Below are positions 6,838 to 10,469 of a DNA stretch of 10,469 nucleotides, piece after piece. Location: assembly GCA_017408185.1 (NCBI GenBank), contig JAFQVE010000002.1:1-10469 (forward strand), written 5' to 3'. Origin of the DNA: Oscillospiraceae bacterium. GTDB lineage: Bacteria; Bacillota_A; Clostridia; Oscillospirales; JAAYXM01. Below the pieces are notes generated by a model. That model ran no database searches and was not told the DNA's origin. It saw only the letters and a list, made by a program, of their open reading frames with translations. Numbering within the stretch: position 1 is the first letter of the stretch; each line of letters starts with the position of its first letter. Made by a program: the position numbers and the translations under genes.

Positions 6838-7815
6838 ATGGGCAAGAAAGAACAGCAATGCAGGCAGAACCTGAAAACAATGATCATTATGCGTGAGTTT
6901 GAACGCGTTATCAAGGACCTTGCAAACGAAGGCTTTGTTGACGGTGCGGTTCACTGCTATACCGGCGAGGAGGCGTGCGCACTCGGCGTTTGCCTGAACT
7001 TAAACGAAGATGACTATGTATTTTCCACGCATCGCGGACACGGTCACGCAATCGCAAAAGGACTTGACCTAAAAAAGATTTTTGCAGAGCTTATGGGTAA
7101 GGCAAGCGGCGTTTCAAACGGCTATGGCGGTTCAATGCATCTTTTCAATCCAAAGCTCGGATTTATGGGAGGAAACGGAATCGTCGGCGGCGGTGTTCCT
7201 GTTTCAATCGGCACAGCATATGCATCAAAGTATTTAAACGACGGAAAGGTTACCGTCTGTTTCTTCTCTGAAGGGGCATCAAACGAAGGTTGGTGCCATG
7301 AGGCAATGAACATGGCTTCACTCTGGAAACTGCCGATAATTTTTGCCTGCGAAAACAATCTGTTTGCGGCAACAACGCCGTCATACAAAACGCTTGCAAA
7401 TCCGGATATTTTTGAGCGTGCAAAGGCGTATGATATGGTTGGCGTGAAGTGCGACGGAAACGACCTCGACGAATGTATAAAGACTTCTAAAAAGGCAATT
7501 GACCGCGCAAGGCGTGGTGATGGTCCAACGCTTATAGAATTCAAGACATATCGCGTTGAGGGGCACTGCCGCGTTATACGTGACCTTGAAATTTTCCGTC
7601 CCAAGGAGGTTGTTGCGTGGTGGGCAGACCACGACCCGATTAAAGTTTATTCCGAGCGCCTTATTGAAAAAGGAATTATTGATGCCGACGAAATGGCAGT
7701 TATTGTAAAAGAGGTTGAAAACGAAATCAACGATGCAATACAGTTCGGCAAGGAGGCTCCCCTGCCCGACACGGCAGACTTTCTCAAAAAAATCAGTGCG
7801 AGGTATGCAATATGA
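6838..7815 (+). CDS. Thiamine-diphosphate dehydrogenase E1 component, alpha subunit (acetoin/pyruvate dehydrogenase type)
   Basis: The 325-residue length fits E1-alpha. Landmarks are STHRGHGHAIAKG (63-75), GKASGVSNGYGGSMH (87-101), GGNGIVGGGVPVSIGTA (111-127) and the thiamine diphosphate/Mg region starting at 144 and ending with ENN (172-174). His243 in YRVEGH is the conserved active-site-loop histidine. The STHRGHGH and GANGIVGGG-like segments most resemble AcoA of acetoin dehydrogenases. The cofactor motif is unusual: FFSEGASNEG replaces the normal FFGDGASNEG, changing the metal-ligand Asp to Glu145 and the preceding Gly to Ser144. AAAGGAG sits 7 nt before the ATG, and the stop overlaps the start of the beta subunit (ATGA). 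No E2 or E3 gene follows, so the acyl acceptor is unknown. The subunit assignment is firm; the substrate (acetoin, pyruvate or another keto compound) is open. Confidence 0.9.
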   Translation: MGKKEQQCRQNLKTMIIMREFERVIKDLANEGFVDGAVHCYTGEEACALGVCLNLNEDDYVFSTHRGHGHAIAKGLDLKKIFAELMGKASGVSNGYGGSMHLFNPKLGFMGGNGIVGGGVPVSIGTAYASKYLNDGKVTVCFFSEGASNEGWCHEAMNMASLWKLPIIFACENNLFAATTPSYKTLANPDIFERAKAYDMVGVKCDGNDLDECIKTSKKAIDRARRGDGPTLIEFKTYRVEGHCRVIRDLEIFRPKEVVAWWADHDPIKVYSERLIEKGIIDADEMAVIVKEVENEINDAIQFGKEAPLPDTADFLKKISARYAI

Positions 7816-8789
7816 AAAAGATACATATGCTTGATGCAGTTAATGAGGCGATACATGAAGAAATGGCTCGTGACGAGCGCGTTTTCGTCATTGCAGAGGA
7901 TATCGGTGAATACGGCGGCGTCTGGAATGCGACGCGAGGACTTTACGAAAAATACGGCGCAATACGCGCTATGGACACCCCTATATCCGAAGCCGGATTT
8001 ACCGGACTCTGCGTAGGCGCGGCAATGGCAGGACTCCGCCCTGTCACAGAAATTATGTATATGGACTTTATAACGGCGTGTATGGACCAGCTTGTAAACC
8101 AGGCAGCAAAGGCAGACCTTATGTCCGGCTGGCAGATTGAGCTTCCGATAACTGTCCGTGCGCAGTATGGCTCAGGCTCCCGCGAGGCTGCACAACATTC
8201 ACAAAGTTTAGAGGGATGGTTCTGCACAGTGCCGGGATTCAAGGTTATCATTCCATCAAATGCATATGATGCAAAGGGGCTTCTAAAATCTGCAATACGC
8301 GACAACACACCGTGTATTTTTATGGAAAACAGAAATCTCTATTACACCCCGATAGAGCTTCCGGATGAAGAATATCTTATCCCGCTCGGAAAAGCAAACA
8401 TTCTACAGGAAGGAAATGACATCACAATTGTCACCTACGGAATGGGCGTTCCTGTATGCGAAAAGGCAATCAAAAAGATGCCGGAGGCATCGGTTGAGCT
8501 TATCGACCTCCGCACAATAGTTCCACTTGATATGGAAACAGTTCTGAATTCCGTAAAGAAAACAGGCAGGCTTCTTATTGTTCACGAGGCAACGCCGGGC
8601 TTCTCAGTGGGTTCAGAGATTGTGCGCCGCGTTGTGGAAGAAGGCTTTGATTATCTCGATGCAGAGCCACTTGTTTACGGAAATCTGCGCACGGCAATGC
8701 CGTTTGCCGGAAACCTTGAAGATGCTGTTTTGATTAATCCGGACGGGGTTCTGGAAAAGATGAAGTATCTTCTCACCGGTGTTTGCTGA
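7812..8789 (+). CDS. Thiamine-diphosphate dehydrogenase E1 component, beta subunit
   Basis: The 325 residues are full length for the family. Residues 26-63 carry VIAEDIGEYGGVWNATRGL and DTPISEAGF, where Glu60 is the glutamate that activates thiamine diphosphate in transketolase-like enzymes. GLRPVTEIMYMDF (74-86) and the catalytic-loop histidine in QHSQS (His129) are present, followed by VPGFKVIIPSNAYDAKGLL, the C-terminal domain and the typical ending EDAVLINPDGVLEKMKYLL. It pairs with the alpha subunit to form an alpha2-beta2 E1 with the cofactor at the interface. Its ATG overlaps the alpha stop by 4 nt, with GAGG about 8 nt upstream, which supports stoichiometric, coupled translation. After its stop come only 13 bp and a terminator-like hairpin, so the operon ends without E2, E3 or lipoylation genes. 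Confidence 0.93.
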   Translation: MKKIHMLDAVNEAIHEEMARDERVFVIAEDIGEYGGVWNATRGLYEKYGAIRAMDTPISEAGFTGLCVGAAMAGLRPVTEIMYMDFITACMDQLVNQAAKADLMSGWQIELPITVRAQYGSGSREAAQHSQSLEGWFCTVPGFKVIIPSNAYDAKGLLKSAIRDNTPCIFMENRNLYYTPIELPDEEYLIPLGKANILQEGNDITIVTYGMGVPVCEKAIKKMPEASVELIDLRTIVPLDMETVLNSVKKTGRLLIVHEATPGFSVGSEIVRRVVEEGFDYLDAEPLVYGNLRTAMPFAGNLEDAVLINPDGVLEKMKYLLTGVC

Positions 8790-8802
8790 AGCTATGTAAA
8801 TA

Positions 8803-8834
8803 TCCCGCGGGGTGGAAAATTCCACTCCGCGGGA
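8803..8834. terminator. Bidirectional terminator-like hairpin between the E1 operon and uppP
   Basis: TCCCGCGGGGTGGAA pairs with TTCCACTCCGCGGGA (one G-U pair), with an AT-rich loop. On the plus strand it is followed by GTTCTTTATATT, and on the minus strand by an AT-rich stretch, so it probably ends both convergent transcripts. Read on the minus strand it matches much of the hairpin at 4589-4631 (CTCCCGCGG.GTGGAA...CCAC.CCGCGGGA). Confidence 0.7.
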
Positions 8835-8854
8835 GTTCTTTATATTATATAAAT

Positions 8855-9664
8855 TTATCTTGCAAGAAGAAAGTATCCAATGACGAGAATACCGAGAATT
8901 ATGCGGTAAACACCGAAGGCTTTGAAATCGTGCTTGCGGACATAGCCGGTAAGAAACTTTACCGAAACGAGCGACACAACATACGCCGTAATCATAGAAA
9001 CCGCGAGGATTATCCATTCACTGGACGACATAATATAATCGTTTGTGATAATTTTAAGAAAGCTTACACCGAACATAACAGGAATTGCAAGGAAGAAAGA
9101 AAACTCTGCCGCAACGCTTCTTGATGTTCCGAGAAGGATTGCGCTGAGGATTGTAGCACCTGAGCGCGACGTTCCGGGGATGATTGAAAGAACCTGAAAA
9201 AGACCTATGTAAAGCGCGGTTTTGTAGGTCATATCTTCCATATTTGCAACCTTTACGGGCTTGTTTTTACGCTCAATTATAATAAATGCAATACCGTATA
9301 CAACAAGCATTATGCTGACAACAAAGGGAGTTGAAACTGCATCCATTGCATCGTTAAACAAAAGCCCGAGCACTGCGGCAGGGATGCAGGCAACAATAAC
9401 CTTAAACCACATCTGCCACGTCTGCTTTTTCTCGATAGCTGACTTTGAGGGCGAGAACGGATTGAGCTTTTTAAAATACAGCGTAGCGATTGCCAGAATC
9501 GCACCGAGCTGAATCACATACAGAAAAATCTGTGATGAGAAAAAGCTCTTTTCGTCTATACCCATAAGCTCATTGACCAAAATCATATGCCCTGTACTGC
9601 TTATGGGAAGCCATTCCGTTATACCTTCGACTATACCTGTAATTATTGCTTTTAAAATATCCAT
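8855..9664 (-). CDS. uppP: Undecaprenyl-diphosphatase (BacA/UppP family)
   Basis: This integral membrane enzyme removes a phosphate from undecaprenyl diphosphate, recycling the lipid carrier of peptidoglycan and other wall polymers; it also contributes to bacitracin resistance. The protein has 269 residues from the ATG at 9664. The first family motif lies at residues 13-26 ([14 protein letters not shown]) with the catalytic glutamates, and the second, PGTSRSG, at about 163-169, containing the essential arginine. Around seven or eight hydrophobic segments run through the chain, ending in [22 protein letters not shown] start at 9676 is possible, but the ATG has GGTGAT upstream at proper spacing and matches the usual start close before the EG..E motif. 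The gene lies 32 bp downstream of folT on the same strand with no promoter or terminator seen between them, so it is probably the second gene of the folT transcript. Confidence 0.93.
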   Translation of the reverse strand: MDILKAIITGIVEGITEWLPISSTGHMILVNELMGIDEKSFFSSQIFLYVIQLGAILAIATLYFKKLNPFSPSKSAIEKKQTWQMWFKVIVACIPAAVLGLLFNDAMDAVSTPFVVSIMLVVYGIAFIIIERKNKPVKVANMEDMTYKTALYIGLFQVLSIIPGTSRSGATILSAILLGTSRSVAAEFSFFLAIPVMFGVSFLKIITNDYIMSSSEWIILAVSMITAYVVSLVSVKFLTGYVRKHDFKAFGVYRIILGILVIGYFLLAR

Positions 9665-9696
9665 AATAATCACCACTGTAAATGTATTCAGATTTC

Positions 9697-10239
9697 TTAC
9701 TTTCTATGCTCCATATTCTGCATTATTCTCTCAAAAGCTTTCAGAACAAGCCACAGCAAAACAATTTCGATAGGCAGAAGCGCAATATTTTTAACAACGC
9801 GCTCAAGAAGCAGGACAATATATGCCTTGCCGTAAAGATTTGACAGCCAGTATGTATTGAGCGCAATATTCACGCCGATATTGACCACGGTTTTAGAGGC
9901 GATTACACGCCAGATACGAAGAGGCTTTTCATAAAGAAAAATTGCAAAGACAAGCACCGTGAGCATCGTGGAAAGCGTAAAGCCGAGGTGCAGCGGACCT
10001 GCCGGACGTATCACATATGCGATAAGGTCACACGCAAGCGCAGCAAGAGTTCCGGTAAAATGCCCGAAGCGATACCCTAAAAGCCCAAGAACCAGAAACG
10101 AAAAAGTGAGCTGCATGGTCGGGGTAACATAGACCGATGCTGTGTCAATTGCAACATAGAGCGCAACAAGCACGGCACACATTGCGAGGGAATGAATGTT
10201 TTTGATTTCGCCAAGCGAGGATTTGATACGGTTTTGCAT
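9697..10239 (-). CDS. folT: ECF transporter S component, folate-specific (FolT)
   Basis: The 180-residue protein has about six hydrophobic segments, the size and shape of an ECF substrate-binding (S) subunit, which captures the vitamin and works with a shared energising module (EcfA, EcfA', EcfT) encoded elsewhere. Family-like stretches are [12 protein letters not shown] near residues 22-33, [19 protein letters not shown] (about 41-59), [20 protein letters not shown] (about 69-88) and the FolT-like C-terminal [20 protein letters not shown] followed by [11 protein letters not shown]. The folate assignment is strongly supported by the tetrahydrofolate riboswitch directly upstream. AAAGGAGGAC lies 7-9 nt before the ATG and is partly complementary to an upstream sequence that can hide it. 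Confidence 0.88.
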   Translation of the reverse strand: MQNRIKSSLGEIKNIHSLAMCAVLVALYVAIDTASVYVTPTMQLTFSFLVLGLLGYRFGHFTGTLAALACDLIAYVIRPAGPLHLGFTLSTMLTVLVFAIFLYEKPLRIWRVIASKTVVNIGVNIALNTYWLSNLYGKAYIVLLLERVVKNIALLPIEIVLLWLVLKAFERIMQNMEHRK

Positions 10240-10246
10240 AATTTTA

Positions 10247-10295
10247 GTCCTCCTTTGTTAAATTTTGGTACAACAAAACCTGACACAAAGAGGAC
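10247..10295 (-). promoter_or_regulatory. Expression platform: anti-Shine-Dalgarno hairpin of folT
   Basis: On the minus strand GTCCTCTTTGT (10295-10285) can pair with ACAAAGGAGGAC (10258-10247) with a single bulged base, sealing the folT ribosome binding site in a stem of about 11 bp. No T-tract terminator is seen, so control is most likely at translation start: folate-bound aptamer favours the closed form. The direction follows from known folT riboswitches, not from this sequence. Confidence 0.65.
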
Positions 10296-10309
10296 AGTAA
10301 GCCGTATTT

Positions 10310-10410
10310 GCAGCGGGATGCGGAAACATCACGGCAACGCATAACGCGCTTTCGTCCGCACGACAACTCCCCGTTCGCACGGCACTTAACCCGATATTCC
10401 CTACTCTGCC
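10310..10410 (-). promoter_or_regulatory. Tetrahydrofolate (THF, folT-type) riboswitch aptamer
   Basis: Read on the minus strand, the order of conserved blocks matches the class I THF riboswitch: GCAGAGTAG at the 5' side, CGGGTTAAGTG, GCGAACGGGGAGTTGTCG, CGAAAGCGCG, and GCATCCCGCTGC at the 3' side. GCAG/CTGC closes the base helix, and CCGTGCG/CGTGCGG forms the inner helix with two wobble pairs. The position directly before folT is the classical one. It senses reduced folates and lowers expression of folate uptake. Confidence 0.88.
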
Positions 10411-10426
10411 TTTTTGTGATAAAAAC

Positions 10427-10455
10427 AGTATACCATAAAAAGTATACTGTTACAA
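10427..10455 (-). promoter_or_regulatory. Sigma-A type promoter of the folT-uppP transcript, overlapped by an inverted repeat
   Basis: On the minus strand: -35 TTGTAA (10455-10450), a 17-nt spacer, and -10 TATACT (10432-10427). Transcription would start near 10420, about 10 nt before the riboswitch. A perfect 10-bp inverted repeat (10424-10433 and 10442-10451, AACAGTATAC/GTATACTGTT) covers the -10 box and spacer. Confidence 0.8.
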
Positions 10456-10469
10456 GTGTTATTTTAAAA

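Noticed and set aside
7122..7604. 160-residue minus-strand open frame inside E1-alpha
   Set aside because: E1-alpha is unmistakable on the plus strand; this is its antisense shadow.

Overview
The window looks like chromosomal DNA of a low-to-mid GC Gram-positive Clostridia, probably a gut member of the Oscillospiraceae/Ruminococcaceae or a related group. This rests on strong AGGAG-type ribosome binding sites, sigma-A type promoters with 17-bp spacers, a folT gene under a tetrahydrofolate riboswitch, a secreted RHS/YD-repeat protein of clostridial type, and codon usage. The genus is an inference from style, not from a marker gene.

Layout. (1) Positions 1-4331, minus strand: a very large secreted RHS/YD-repeat protein running off the left edge, so its C-terminal tip is not visible. 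A one-base frameshift in a T6 run (4079-4084) separates the signal peptide from the body. It has its own promoter (4484-4512) and a leader of about 145 nt. (2) 4332-4873: intergenic DNA with the RHS promoter, a 17-bp-stem hairpin plus a dispersed-repeat-like element, a 14-bp tandem repeat, and the promoter and operator of the next gene. (3) 4874-8789, plus strand: a LacI-family regulator followed by a tight three-gene operon, an SDR oxidoreductase and the alpha and beta subunits of a thiamine-diphosphate 2-oxoacid/acetoin dehydrogenase-type E1. No E2 (lipoyl acyltransferase) or E3 (dihydrolipoamide dehydrogenase) follows; a hairpin closes the operon. (4) 8855-10469, minus strand: a THF riboswitch controlling folT (folate ECF transporter S component), with uppP (undecaprenyl-diphosphatase) 32 bp downstream, probably one transcript.

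How the parts may work together. The LacI-type protein probably controls itself and the SDR-E1 operon. A perfect palindrome with a central CG sits just after its own -10 box, and the same GAAACGTTTC core recurs between its gene and the SDR, at the centre of a 40-bp palindrome. The operon reads like a small, probably inducible pathway: the SDR oxidises or reduces a hydroxy/keto substrate, and the E1 pair decarboxylates or cleaves a ketone or 2-oxoacid. Without E2/E3 the E1 either borrows them from another locus or does different thiamine chemistry; its cofactor motif is also altered (SEG instead of GDG). This is the best candidate here for an undescribed function. In the right-hand block, folate sensing appears to control a folate transporter by hiding the ribosome binding site, and may also influence uppP, a cell-wall lipid-carrier gene.
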